From Methylophaga sp. (lineage in GTDB: Bacteria > Pseudomonadota > Gammaproteobacteria > Nitrosococcales > Methylophagaceae): a stretch of DNA of 64,000 nucleotides. The notes below the pieces were generated by a model, which saw nothing but the letters and a program-made list of their open reading frames with translations, had not been told where the DNA came from and did no database searches. Numbering within the stretch: the first letter of the stretch is position 1; each line of letters begins with the position of its first letter. Of this stretch, positions 21,918 to 30,964 are shown piece by piece. The stretch is taken from the NCBI GenBank assembly GCA_026988435.1, contig JALSLH010000009.1, positions 1 through 64,000 on the forward strand, written 5' to 3'. A program made the position numbers and the translations under genes.

Positions 21918-22743
21918 CGTCTTCCCCCAGTTGGTTGGCTAATTCGCGAGAACGTAATGCGGCAGCAACAAGCGCATTTTCAAATAAACTACGCACGCCA
22001 CCATCTTCTAATTCGTGGATGGCGCGTTCTGTTGTACCGCCAGGGGATGTCACTTTTTGGCGAAGCGTGATAGTTGAATCATCACTTTCTAATGCCATTT
22101 TGGCGGCACCAAATGCGGTTTGCAAGCACAATAAACGCGCTGTTTCAGGTGCTAATCCCATCTCAACCGCAGCAAACTCCATCGCTTCCATAACAAGGAA
22201 AAAATAGGCGGGTCCGCTGCCTGAAAGGGCCGTCACGGCATCGATTTGTTCTTCGTTATCAATCCATACGGCTAGGCCTACAGCGCGTAAAATAGATTCT
22301 GCAAGTTCATGTTGCTGTGTGCTAACAGCATCACTGGCACATAATGCGGTTGCGCCTGCTTGAACCATTGCGGGTGTGTTAGGCATGGCCCGCACAATGG
22401 CCGCTTGATCTTGCTCTAACCAGCGGGCAATATCAGCAATGCGGATCCCCGCGGCAATAGAAATAAGTAAGGCGTTATTATTCCAATCAGCGGCTAACTG
22501 TTTGACCACCGCCTGTAATTGTTGGGGCTTAACGGCTAGGATTAAAACATCGCAGTCCTTAGCGGCTTCAATATTGCTGCTATAGGTATGAACAGGATAT
22601 TTGTCCGTAAGTGCTTGCAAGCAAAGCGGCTCGGGATCAGAAATATGAAGGTGGTCCGGATTAAAGCCATCAGCGATAAGTCCGCCAATAAGACTGCGGG
22701 CCATATTGCCGCCGCCGATGAAAGTGATTTTACAGTCGTTCAT
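21910..22743 (-). CDS. proC: Pyrroline-5-carboxylate reductase
   Basis: Last step of proline synthesis (P5C to proline, NAD(P)H). The N-terminal Rossmann motif is FIGGGNMARSLIGGL. ALSGSGPAYFFLVMEAM and VTSPGGTTERAI are family signatures. It is 277 residues. It normally follows yggS closely, but here a 266-bp palindromic element separates the two. Confidence 0.95.
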   Translation of the reverse strand: MNDCKITFIGGGNMARSLIGGLIADGFNPDHLHISDPEPLCLQALTDKYPVHTYSSNIEAAKDCDVLILAVKPQQLQAVVKQLAADWNNNALLISIAAGIRIADIARWLEQDQAAIVRAMPNTPAMVQAGATALCASDAVSTQQHELAESILRAVGLAVWIDNEEQIDAVTALSGSGPAYFFLVMEAMEFAAVEMGLAPETARLLCLQTAFGAAKMALESDDSTITLRQKVTSPGGTTERAIHELEDGGVRSLFENALVAAALRSRELANQLGEDDA

Positions 22744-22774
22744 TATTTAACCTATTCGGTTGATTATCATTATA

Positions 22775-23040
22775 TATACCCAAAATACTTGAGGATGCAG
22801 GTTTCAGCAAGAGAAGAAGCCATTATATTCTAGGCATAAAACGCAGGAATTAGTCGTTCTAATTCTAAGTTTTATAACGACGAAGATAATGGTTTATCCT
22901 CTTGCCCAGCGGGAGCTTAGCACGAATGCCAGCACTGCGTTACAATGCTCGACAAGGACTAGTCATTGCCTTCACATTGCGCCTTGTTCTGACCTTCGTG
23001 CTAAGCTCTGAAATCTGCATCTTCAAGTAATTTGGGTATA
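22775..23040. mobile_element. 266-bp inverted-repeat element, copy 1
   Basis: It starts TATACCCAAAATACTTGA and ends with the inverted equivalent TCAAGTAATTTGGGTATA; the terminal inverted repeats run about 33 bp. Inside are a left hairpin (22807-22905, GCAAGAG...CTCTTGC) and a right hairpin (22913-23008, perfect 14-bp arms GAGCTTAGCACGAA/TTCGTGCTAAGCTC). Copy 2 at 62867-63132 has exactly the same length and about 89% identity by hand count. There is no ORF, so it appears MITE-like and non-autonomous. Its right end encodes the C-terminus of yggS. Confidence 0.88.
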
Positions 23041-23726
23041 TTTGGTTTTCTTTGACCAAATAATGCTGTGCCAATACGTACCATTGTACTGCCTTCTTCG
23101 ATGGCTAAGATCATATCAGCAGACATGCCCATTGATAAAGTATCAATGGTTGGATAACGCTTAGCTAATTGCTCGAAAAGATCGCGCGCTTTTTTAAAGG
23201 CAATACGCTGTTGAGCTTCATCTGCTGTTTTTGTTGGAATAATCATTAATCCACGCAGGACAAGCCGGTCAATTTGGCTGATTTCATGAGCAAAAGAAAA
23301 TAGTTCAACCGGGGTTATTCCGGACTTACTCGATTCATTATCAATATTAACTTGAATGCAAACATTTAAGTCAGGCAGGTTTTCTGGTCGTTGTTTGGCG
23401 AGACGTTGCGCAATTTTTGCGCGATCGAGGCTTTGTACCCATTCGAAATGTGAGGCAATTTCTTTGGTTTTATTGGATTGGATTGGCCCAATGAAATGCC
23501 ACTCAATATCTAAATCAGCCAAAGCAGACATCTTTTTAAGTGCTTCTTGTAAGTAATTCTCGCCGAAGAACCGTTGACCTGCTTGGTTTGCATGGCGAAG
23601 AGCCTCAGCAGGCCATGTTTTGCTAACAGCCAGTAAGCTTACTGAATAGGGTGGTCTTTGAGCCGCATCTTCAGCAAGGTGAATCGTATTTTTAGTAGAG
23701 ATAAGTCTCTTTTTTATATCAGTCAT
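23001..23726 (-). CDS. yggS: PLP homeostasis protein YggS (PLPBP)
   Basis: Single-domain PLP-binding TIM-barrel protein that buffers pyridoxal phosphate. The PLP lysine is in LLAVSKTWPAEAL; FGENYLQEA, WHFIGPIQSNK and LSMGMSADMILAIEEGSTMVRIG are family signatures. YggS proteins usually end soon after the IGTALFG stretch. Here the last 12 residues, IPKLLEDADFRA, and the TAG stop are read from the terminal repeat of the 266-bp element, so the native end was probably replaced by the insertion. Confidence 0.93.
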   Translation of the reverse strand: MTDIKKRLISTKNTIHLAEDAAQRPPYSVSLLAVSKTWPAEALRHANQAGQRFFGENYLQEALKKMSALADLDIEWHFIGPIQSNKTKEIASHFEWVQSLDRAKIAQRLAKQRPENLPDLNVCIQVNIDNESSKSGITPVELFSFAHEISQIDRLVLRGLMIIPTKTADEAQQRIAFKKARDLFEQLAKRYPTIDTLSMGMSADMILAIEEGSTMVRIGTALFGQRKPNIPKLLEDADFRA

Positions 23727-23815
23727 GTTGCAAGCCTGTTGTTAGCGCGCTACCTTTACGTAAGAATAAACGAAAAACAAGAAAAAATAAGAAAAAATAA
23801 AGAGTAGAGGATAGG

Positions 23816-24853
23816 ATGGATATTACTGAATTACTAACGTTTAGTGCAAAAAATAAAGCATCAGATTTACATATTTCGGCAGGTGAACCGCCGATGATTC
23901 GTGTAGACGGCGATATTAGGCGGATCAATATTCCACCACTAGAACATAAAGATATACACAGTATGGTGTATGACATTATGAATGATAAACAGCGCAAAGA
24001 TTATGAAGAATTTTTTGAAACGGATTTCTCATTTGAGATTCCTGGTCTTGCGCGTTTTAGGGTGAATGCCTTTAATCAGAATCGAGGTGCTGGTGCGGTA
24101 TTTAGAACGATTCCATCTGAAGTACTTACTTTAGAAGATTTGGGTGCGCCCGCTATATTTAAGGATATTTCAGATAATCCGCGCGGTATTGTATTGGTAA
24201 CAGGGCCAACGGGGTCAGGTAAATCAACTACTTTAGCGGCAATGATCGATTACAAAAATGACAAAGATAATGAACATATCTTAACCATTGAAGATCCGAT
24301 TGAATTTGTGCACAAAAGCAAAAAATGTTTAGTTAATCAGCGAGAAGTTCATCGAGATACTTTGGGATTTAGTGAAGCTTTGCGGTCGGCTTTACGGCAA
24401 GATCCTGACATCATATTGGTAGGTGAGTTACGTGATTTAGAAACCATTGAATTAGCATTAACTGCGGCAGAAACAGGCCATTTAGTTTTTGGTACTCTGC
24501 ATACGTCTTCAGCGGCAAAAACAATTGATAGGATTATTGACGTATTTCCAGCCGCCGAAAAAGCAATGGTGCGATCAATGCTTTCTGAATCATTGCGTGC
24601 CGTTATTTCACAAACATTAATGAAACGTGTTGGTGGCGGTCGTATTGCCGCACACGAAATTATGATCGGAACACCTGCCATTCGTAACTTGATTCGTGAA
24701 GATAAAGTACCGCAAATGTACAGTGCGATTCAAACGGGTGGAGCAATTGGTATGCAGACATTAGATCAATGTCTACAAGATCTAGTAAGACGGAAACAAG
24801 TCAGTAAAACCGATGCGTTACCGTTAGCAGTTAATAAAGATTTATTCCGATAG
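23816..24853 (+). CDS. pilT: Type IV pilus retraction ATPase PilT
   Basis: Hexameric ATPase for pilus retraction and twitching. Walker A TGPTGSGKST, the Asp box, Walker B ILVGELRDLETIELAL and the His box GHLVFGTLHT are present, as is the PilT-specific AIRNLIREDK near the C-terminus. It is 345 residues. It is divergent from yggS, as in pseudomonads, and followed after 9 bp by pilU. Confidence 0.96.
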   Translation: MDITELLTFSAKNKASDLHISAGEPPMIRVDGDIRRINIPPLEHKDIHSMVYDIMNDKQRKDYEEFFETDFSFEIPGLARFRVNAFNQNRGAGAVFRTIPSEVLTLEDLGAPAIFKDISDNPRGIVLVTGPTGSGKSTTLAAMIDYKNDKDNEHILTIEDPIEFVHKSKKCLVNQREVHRDTLGFSEALRSALRQDPDIILVGELRDLETIELALTAAETGHLVFGTLHTSSAAKTIDRIIDVFPAAEKAMVRSMLSESLRAVISQTLMKRVGGGRIAAHEIMIGTPAIRNLIREDKVPQMYSAIQTGGAIGMQTLDQCLQDLVRRKQVSKTDALPLAVNKDLFR

Positions 24854-24862
24854 GAGCGCACA

Positions 24863-26002
24863 ATGGATATCGTAACGATTCTTAAGGCCGCGGTGAAGCA
24901 TGAAGCTTCAGATATATACATCACAGCAGGTCGACCAGTAAGTTTAAAAGTAAATGGGCGGTTAGCCACCATATCGCAAGACGTGTTATCGGAAGATGAT
25001 GCACGTGAATTAGTCATTGGTACGATGACTGATGACCAAAAAAGAGGTTTTGATCGCGATAAAGAATGTAACTATGCTATTAGTGCAGCAGGTGCCGGAC
25101 GTTTTCGTGTGAGTGCATTATATCAGCGCAATAAAATTGCAATGGTAATGCGACGAATAAAAGACGAAATCCCTAAATTTGCTGAACTTAATCTTCCAGA
25201 AATAATTGAAGAACTGGCGATGACCCAGCGGGGATTGGTTATTTTTGTGGGCGCAACAGGTTCGGGTAAATCTACATCGCTGGCGGCGATGATTGGTTAT
25301 CGCAATCAGAATAGTACAGGCCATATTTTAACGATAGAAGATCCGATTGAATTTGACCATGATCATGGTGGTTGCGTAGTGACACAGCGTGAAGTGGGGA
25401 TTGACACAGATTCATATGAAATAGCATTGAAGAATTCATTACGCCAAGCCCCCGACGTTATTATGATTGGTGAGATCCGCTCTCAAGATACGATGGAATA
25501 TGGAATCGTTTTTGCGGAAACAGGACATTTATGTTTATCAACATTACATGCAAATAACGCTAACCAAGCAATGGATCGTATTATCAACTTCTTCCCGGAA
25601 GAACGACACAAACAGCTATTCTTAGATTTGTCATTAAATCTGAAAGCGGTTGTGGCACAACGATTAATTCCCAAAAAAGACGGCAGTGGTCGCGTAGCAG
25701 CCGTAGAAATACTGATTAATACGCCATTGATTGGCGATCTGATAGAAAAAGGTAATATCGCTGAGATTAAAGATGTGATGAAACGATCTGGTGAGTTAGG
25801 AATGCAAACCTTTGATCAGGCCGTTTATGACTTATATATGGCGGGTGAAATCACCTACGACGAAGCCATAAAAAATTCAGACTCAGAGAACGAAGTTCGC
25901 TTAATGATTAAATTAGGCTCTTCAAAGATTAGTGTCGCTAGTGATACCGGTAGCATGGCACTTGAACCGGAGCAAAATGATTCAAATCATATATTAGGGT
26001 AG
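24863..26002 (+). CDS. pilU: PilT-dependent retraction ATPase PilU
   Basis: Paralogue of PilT that assists forceful retraction. Walker A GATGSGKSTSLAAMIGY, Walker B VIMIGEIRSQDTMEYGI and His box GHLCLSTLHANN are present. The 379-residue length with an extra C-terminal tail is typical of PilU. Probably one transcript with pilT. Confidence 0.94.
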   Translation: MDIVTILKAAVKHEASDIYITAGRPVSLKVNGRLATISQDVLSEDDARELVIGTMTDDQKRGFDRDKECNYAISAAGAGRFRVSALYQRNKIAMVMRRIKDEIPKFAELNLPEIIEELAMTQRGLVIFVGATGSGKSTSLAAMIGYRNQNSTGHILTIEDPIEFDHDHGGCVVTQREVGIDTDSYEIALKNSLRQAPDVIMIGEIRSQDTMEYGIVFAETGHLCLSTLHANNANQAMDRIINFFPEERHKQLFLDLSLNLKAVVAQRLIPKKDGSGRVAAVEILINTPLIGDLIEKGNIAEIKDVMKRSGELGMQTFDQAVYDLYMAGEITYDEAIKNSDSENEVRLMIKLGSSKISVASDTGSMALEPEQNDSNHILG

Positions 26003-26126
26003 AAATATAGAAAACAAGGTAAGTTTTAGGTAGGAATTGTTTAAAAGCAGTGCTATTATATGTTCGTTCAATTATATTTGTCTTTTTTGTGTTGATAAAT
26101 TTTGTAAATATTTTAAGGAATTAGAA

Positions 26127-26981
26127 ATGAAAACATCGATTAAATTAGCAATGGCAGTCTTGTTTGCCAGCTTATTATCAGGCTGTGCAGGCCAAAAACA
26201 ACTTATGTCAGGAAACGATGCCTTATGTGCCGCTGCCGGAGCTTTATTCGGTGGAGCAACTATGGCTGTTGTTGCAGATGGCGGCAGTAGCGAAGCTGCA
26301 CTAGGCGGTGCAGTAGTAGGTGCGGCACTAGGAATGATTCTATGTTCAGATGAAGAAGAAGTGATGGCTGCACCAATGGTAGAAGAAGTAGCCGCTTGTT
26401 CAACTACACCTCCTCCAGGTGCTTTACTTGATGCTCAAGGTTGTGCATTTGATACAGATGGTGATGGCGTTGTCGATGGCGTCGACCTTTGCCGAGGCAC
26501 ACCTTCTGGTGTAGCTGTTGACCGTGTAGGTTGCCCACTAGATACTGACCGTGATGGTGTAGCTGACTACCAAGACTTATGTCCTAAAACACCATTAGGT
26601 ACAGTTGTTGATACGGATGGTTGTCCTTTAGAGGGTCAGAAATTACTTTCTTTAACTGGTGTTAACTTTGCAACAAATAGTGCAGTATTAACAACAAGTG
26701 CTAAATCAGTGTTAGAGGAAGCTGTTGAGCTTCTTAAAGCAACAGATAATGTTATCGAAGTGCGTGTTGAAGGCCACACAGATAGTCGTGGTGCAGCAGC
26801 CTATAACCAAGCATTGTCACAACGCCGTGCAGAATCAGTAGTGGCTTACTTGGTTTCTCGTGGAGTGAACGGAAGTAGCTTAGTACCAGTTGGTATGGGT
26901 GAAGGTACTCCTGTTGCGAGCAATGACACAGAAGAAGGTCGTGCGGCTAACCGTCGTGTTGACTTCTATGTAAATCAATAA
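26127..26981 (+). CDS. OmpA-family lipoprotein with thrombospondin type 3 repeats
   Basis: A lipoprotein signal (LLSGCAG) is followed by a glycine-zipper segment (ALGGAVVGAALG). Two or three calcium-binding TSP3 repeats follow (DTDGDGVVDGVDLC, DTDRDGVADYQDLCP), and then a C-terminal OmpA peptidoglycan-binding domain (EVRVEGHTDSRGAAAYNQAL, AANRRVDFYV). I start at 26127 because AAGGAA lies before that ATG and the preceding ORF stretch is not signal-like. It probably tethers the outer membrane to the cell wall. Confidence 0.88.
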   Translation: MKTSIKLAMAVLFASLLSGCAGQKQLMSGNDALCAAAGALFGGATMAVVADGGSSEAALGGAVVGAALGMILCSDEEEVMAAPMVEEVAACSTTPPPGALLDAQGCAFDTDGDGVVDGVDLCRGTPSGVAVDRVGCPLDTDRDGVADYQDLCPKTPLGTVVDTDGCPLEGQKLLSLTGVNFATNSAVLTTSAKSVLEEAVELLKATDNVIEVRVEGHTDSRGAAAYNQALSQRRAESVVAYLVSRGVNGSSLVPVGMGEGTPVASNDTEEGRAANRRVDFYVNQ

Positions 26982-27003
26982 GCTTCACAACTAGTTTGAT
27001 TCT

Positions 27004-27031
27004 AAAAGGCCCTGAAAAGGGCCTTTTTTTT
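27004..27031 (+). terminator. Intrinsic terminator after the OmpA-like gene
   Basis: AAAAGGCCC, loop TGAAAA and GGGCCTTTT followed by a run of Ts lie 22 bp after the stop codon. This is a textbook rho-independent terminator. Confidence 0.92.
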
Positions 27032-27069
27032 GCCTGTAATTAATAACAAACTAAAACGCGGAGAATACT

Positions 27070-27549
27070 ATGGAAAATGAATATAAATGTGCCACCCATC
27101 CACATGAATTATTAATGATGAATTTATCGTTCTTCCACCTCTTATTACCCCTTGCGGCATTAGCTACGGGCTATATAGCACCTATACTCTCTTTAGCATT
27201 AATAGCTTCTATTGGTACCCTGCTGTGGATAGCAAAAAAAGCAAAAATACACTGCTGCACCGCTTCAAAAGATACGCCGCTGGTAAAAGCACATTGGAAA
27301 AAGGCATGGGATCGTAGTAAGCTTTTGTTTATTGGTTATGCCATTTCAGTGAGCATACTTGGTTTAGGTTGGTTCTTCGCCACGTCACAATCCGATCCTA
27401 ATATGGAAGATATATTATTAGTAGTCTTTAGCTGGATTGCTATCATCCCTTTAGTTTTTATTGTTTTTGCTTTGTTTGTTTTTTCAACGGTCTCATCTGC
27501 CCGAGCTAAGCGTGGTGAGTTTCCTAAAGTGAAGGGAAACATAACTTAA
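27070..27549 (+). CDS. Small multi-pass membrane protein, unknown function
   Basis: A 159-residue protein with four predicted hydrophobic segments (about 15-35, 38-55, 88-105, 118-142), a CATHPHELLMMN N-terminus, a CC pair near residue 64 and a basic C-terminal tail. I do not recognise the family. CGCGGAG just upstream of the ATG is a plausible ribosome site. It stands alone between the OmpA-like terminator and tRNA-Arg. Confidence 0.7.
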   Translation: MENEYKCATHPHELLMMNLSFFHLLLPLAALATGYIAPILSLALIASIGTLLWIAKKAKIHCCTASKDTPLVKAHWKKAWDRSKLLFIGYAISVSILGLGWFFATSQSDPNMEDILLVVFSWIAIIPLVFIVFALFVFSTVSSARAKRGEFPKVKGNIT

Positions 27550-27733
27550 CTCTATTAAAATTAAGTTACAGGCTGTCTAGAGAGGTAAAATAATCTAGGA
27601 TGCTAGGAAGAGCTTAAAGCAGATTTAGCTGGTATAAACAAAGTCGGTTAATTGAATGTACTCATAACCTAATGACACAAGAAGGCAGGTGCTATTCTTA
27701 TGGATTTTCAGATGAAGGGGATAATGAGTGTAA

Positions 27734-27810
27734 TGGTGCGCCTGACAGGAATCGAACCTGTGACCCCCAGTTTCGGAAACTGGTACTCTATCCAACTGAG
27801 CTACAGGCGC
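27734..27810 (-). tRNA. tRNA-Arg (anticodon CCG)
   Basis: Read on the minus strand, a 77-nt cloverleaf starts GCGCCTG and ends CAGGCGC-A-CCA, with the CCA encoded. The D arm has GCTC...GAGT, the anticodon stem-loop is CCAGT-TTCCGAA-ACTGG giving anticodon CCG, and the T arm contains GGTTCGATTCC. It decodes CGG. Confidence 0.96.
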
Positions 27811-27818
27811 ACATTTAA

Positions 27819-30317
27819 CTATTTAGGGCTAACTTTCTCTAGCTTCCAAATTTCATTATTGTATTCTTCCATCGTGCGATCAGTGGAGAATTTACCGCTG
27901 GTAGCTGTGTTCATGATGCTCATGGCTGTCCAACGCTCTTGATCTTGGTAGGCAAGGCCAGCTAGGTGTTGAGCATCAATATAGCTACGGAAGTCAGCAA
28001 TGGTCATCCATGGATCATTATGACTAGTGAATGCATTAATGATGTTGTCAAAACGATTAGGTTCAAATTGATTAAAATGTCCGCCTTCGAGTAAATCTAC
28101 TACACGTTTGAGGTCGCGATCTTTTGCGATAATGGCGCGTGGGTTATAGCCAACACGTTCTTTTTCGACTTCATCTTCAGTTAAACCGAATAGGAAGAAG
28201 TTTTCATCGCCGGCTTCTTCACGGATCTCGATATTAGCACCATCCAGCGTACCGATAGTAACGGCACCATTCATCATGAACTTCATGTTCCCTGTACCTG
28301 AGGCTTCTTTACCTGCGGTAGAAACTTGCTCAGACAGGTCGGCAGCAGGACAAATAACCTCCATTGCTGATACTTGATAGTTAGGTAAGAAGACAACTTT
28401 TAGTCTATCGCCCACATCAGGGTCATTATTCACTACATTAGCCACATTATTAATCAATTTGATAATGTCTTTTGCCATGGCATAACCAGGAGCGGCTTTA
28501 CCACCAAAAAGAACACAACGCTTAACGATACCTTTAGTATCACCGCGTTTGATACGATCATAAAGATGAATAACGTGTAATACGTTAAGCAGCTGGCGTT
28601 TGTATTCATGAATACGTTTTACTTGAATATCAAACATCGCATCGGTATCAAATGTAACGCCACAACTTTGTTTTACTAAGTCTGCAAGACGTGTTTTATT
28701 TGCTTTTTTTACATCATTCCATTTTCTTTGGAATGCCGTGCTATTTGCAAACGGAGTGAGTTTCTTAAGCTGATCAAGATCGGTAACCCATTGTTCACCA
28801 ATAGTTTCGCTTACTAATTCTGTTAGAGCAGGGTTGCACCATGCCATCCAACGGCGCTGTGTTACGCCATTGGTTTTATTGTTGAATTTGTTTGGCCATA
28901 GTTGATAAAAGTTATTAAATAAACCTTTTTGTAACAATTCTGAATGCAGAGCGGCAACGCCGTTCACAGAAAAACTACCGACAATGGCAAGGTGAGCCAT
29001 ACGAACTTGTTGTTGTCCACCTTCTTCAATGATTGACATGCTAGCAAGGCGTGCTTTATCGCCAGGCCATTTACGTGCCACTTCGCTTAGGAAGCGTGCA
29101 TTGATTTCATAAATAATTTCTAGAACACGTGGGAGCAGTCTTCCAAACATATGTACAGGCCAGCGTTCAAGTGCTTCTGGTAATAAGGTATGATTTGTAT
29201 AGGCCATTGTTTTTGTCACAATAGTCCATGCTTTATCCCAGCCCATATTATGCTCATCCATTAATAGGCGCATTAATTCAGCTACGCCAACAGTTGGGTG
29301 CGTATCGTTGAGTTGGAAACAATTTTTCTCAGCAAAGTCGTCAAAATTTTCACCGTTATTAGTGATCCAATGATTGAGAATATCTTGCAAACTTGCAGAA
29401 GCTAAGAAATACTGTTGACGAAGGCGAAGCTCTTTACCATTTTCACTGGCATCATTTGGGTAAAGTACCATGCTGATGTTTTCAGCTGCATTTTTACTCG
29501 CTACTGCTTCGGTATATGAACCGGCATTAAAATCTTCTAGATTAAATTCATCGGTGGCTTCTGATTTCCACAAACGTAATTTATTGACGGTGCCATTTTG
29601 ATAACCTGGAATAGGCAAGTCATACGGCACAGCCAAAATATCATTGCTATCAACCCAATGTACAGACATATTGCCGGCCACATTTTTACGAAACTCAGTG
29701 TGGCCACCAAACTTGATACGCTGAGTGTATTCAGGGCGCTCTAGTTCCCACGGGTTACCATCTCGTAACCAGTGATCAGGGCTTTCCATTTGATTACCAT
29801 TTTCAATGCTCTGTTGAAACATGCCATATTCATAGCGAATGCCATAACCTGTAACAGGTAATTGTAATGTCGCACAACTATCAATAAAACAAGCAGCTAG
29901 ACGGCCTAAGCCACCGTTACCTAAACCGGCATCATGTTCAAGTTCAGTGAGTTCTTCAAAGTCTAAACCGAGCTCAACCATTGCTTTTGTAACCGTTTCA
30001 CTTAAGCCAAGATTAAGTGCCGCATTACCCATTGCGCGACCCATCAAGAACTCCATAGACATGTAATAAGCTTGTTTACACTTACTTTCGGAATATGCCA
30101 TTTTGGTTTTCTTCATGCGTTCAAATAAACGATCACGAAGTGTCAAAGCTAGTGACGTGTAGAGGTAGTGTCCAGATGCGCACCCTTTATCTTGTGCAAG
30201 ATGGTTACCGTAGTAACTTTTAAAGTCTTGTTCTAGCGATTTTTCATCCATACCCAATTCAGGGGTGTTATTAAGTTCAGGGTTAGGATTAACAGTACAG
30301 GCATAACGAGGGCTCAT
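27819..30317 (-). CDS. glgP: Glycogen/alpha-glucan phosphorylase
   Basis: PLP-dependent enzyme releasing glucose-1-phosphate from glycogen. The PLP lysine motif EASGTGNMKFMMNGA, the early GNGGLGRLAACF and the NDTHPTVGVAELMR segment are all intact. It is 832 residues, full length. No other glycogen genes (glgA, glgB, glgC) lie beside it, so it is a solitary locus next to the tRNA gene. Confidence 0.96.
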   Translation of the reverse strand: MSPRYACTVNPNPELNNTPELGMDEKSLEQDFKSYYGNHLAQDKGCASGHYLYTSLALTLRDRLFERMKKTKMAYSESKCKQAYYMSMEFLMGRAMGNAALNLGLSETVTKAMVELGLDFEELTELEHDAGLGNGGLGRLAACFIDSCATLQLPVTGYGIRYEYGMFQQSIENGNQMESPDHWLRDGNPWELERPEYTQRIKFGGHTEFRKNVAGNMSVHWVDSNDILAVPYDLPIPGYQNGTVNKLRLWKSEATDEFNLEDFNAGSYTEAVASKNAAENISMVLYPNDASENGKELRLRQQYFLASASLQDILNHWITNNGENFDDFAEKNCFQLNDTHPTVGVAELMRLLMDEHNMGWDKAWTIVTKTMAYTNHTLLPEALERWPVHMFGRLLPRVLEIIYEINARFLSEVARKWPGDKARLASMSIIEEGGQQQVRMAHLAIVGSFSVNGVAALHSELLQKGLFNNFYQLWPNKFNNKTNGVTQRRWMAWCNPALTELVSETIGEQWVTDLDQLKKLTPFANSTAFQRKWNDVKKANKTRLADLVKQSCGVTFDTDAMFDIQVKRIHEYKRQLLNVLHVIHLYDRIKRGDTKGIVKRCVLFGGKAAPGYAMAKDIIKLINNVANVVNNDPDVGDRLKVVFLPNYQVSAMEVICPAADLSEQVSTAGKEASGTGNMKFMMNGAVTIGTLDGANIEIREEAGDENFFLFGLTEDEVEKERVGYNPRAIIAKDRDLKRVVDLLEGGHFNQFEPNRFDNIINAFTSHNDPWMTIADFRSYIDAQHLAGLAYQDQERWTAMSIMNTATSGKFSTDRTMEEYNNEIWKLEKVSPK

Positions 30318-30427
30318 GCAAATGGGTCCTTAAAAATATTGAAGCTTTTGCTTGATAATTATTTTTGCCTTGTCATGACAAAAAATACTTTTCGAGCAAA
30401 TGCCTCTTGTTAGTAGGTAGTGGTGCT

Positions 30428-30964
30428 TTAATCAGGGTAGATGGCAATAAAACCATCACGATTTGGCATCGTCACTTGGGGCAGATTCTTTTCAGAAAGA
30501 TCTAATTCGGCATCTATTATACCATCTTGACTCAAGATATAGGCGCTCAATGCATAAACTTCATCTGCAGACAATGAGAATGGGCGGTCTATAGGCATCG
30601 CGCGTCGAATGTAATCAAATAATGTCGTAGCATAAGGCCAATAACTATTGACTGTTTTCTCAGGATATTCACTGGCAAGTGAGCCGACCTCACCCATCAG
30701 CGGATCGGCAGTGCCACCGATGCCTTCTGGCCCATGACAAGCGGCACATTGTAATGCAAATATTTTGGCCCCTTGTGCGGCATTACCACTGCCTTCAGGT
30801 AAATTTTTGCCATCAGGTGAAATTGTTAAATTCCATTCTGATTGTGAACTGATCTCAGTGGCAGGTTTACCTAAAGGTTGATAATTTGTCTCGGCATAGC
30901 AAGCTGATATGCTGAGTAAAAATGCGGTGCTAATAATAAGGTTAGAAGTCATAGCCGTAGACAT
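30428..30964 (-). CDS. Monohaem cytochrome c, partner of the SoxC-like dehydrogenase
   Basis: An exported 178-residue protein (N-terminal hydrophobic signal ending near ACYAE) with one haem site, CAACHGPEG. A probable axial Met lies in RRAMPIDRPFSLS, followed by the class I cytochrome helix ADEVYALSAYILSQDG. It overlaps the end of the SoxC-like gene by 23 bp, so it almost certainly accepts its electrons. It is shorter than the dihaem SoxD and is closer in plan to SorB. Confidence 0.82.
   Translation of the reverse strand: MSTAMTSNLIISTAFLLSISACYAETNYQPLGKPATEISSQSEWNLTISPDGKNLPEGSGNAAQGAKIFALQCAACHGPEGIGGTADPLMGEVGSLASEYPEKTVNSYWPYATTLFDYIRRAMPIDRPFSLSADEVYALSAYILSQDGIIDAELDLSEKNLPQVTMPNRDGFIAIYPD

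Noticed and set aside
22775-23040. Direct CRISPR or attachment-site reading of the 266-bp repeat
   Set aside because: Only two copies 40 kb apart with terminal inverted repeats, no spacer periodicity and no cas or integrase genes.
27700-27942. 80-codon plus-strand ORF across the tRNA
   Set aside because: It reads through the antisense of tRNA-Arg (the familiar false string VRLTGIEPVTPSFGN) into glgP, so it is an artefact.
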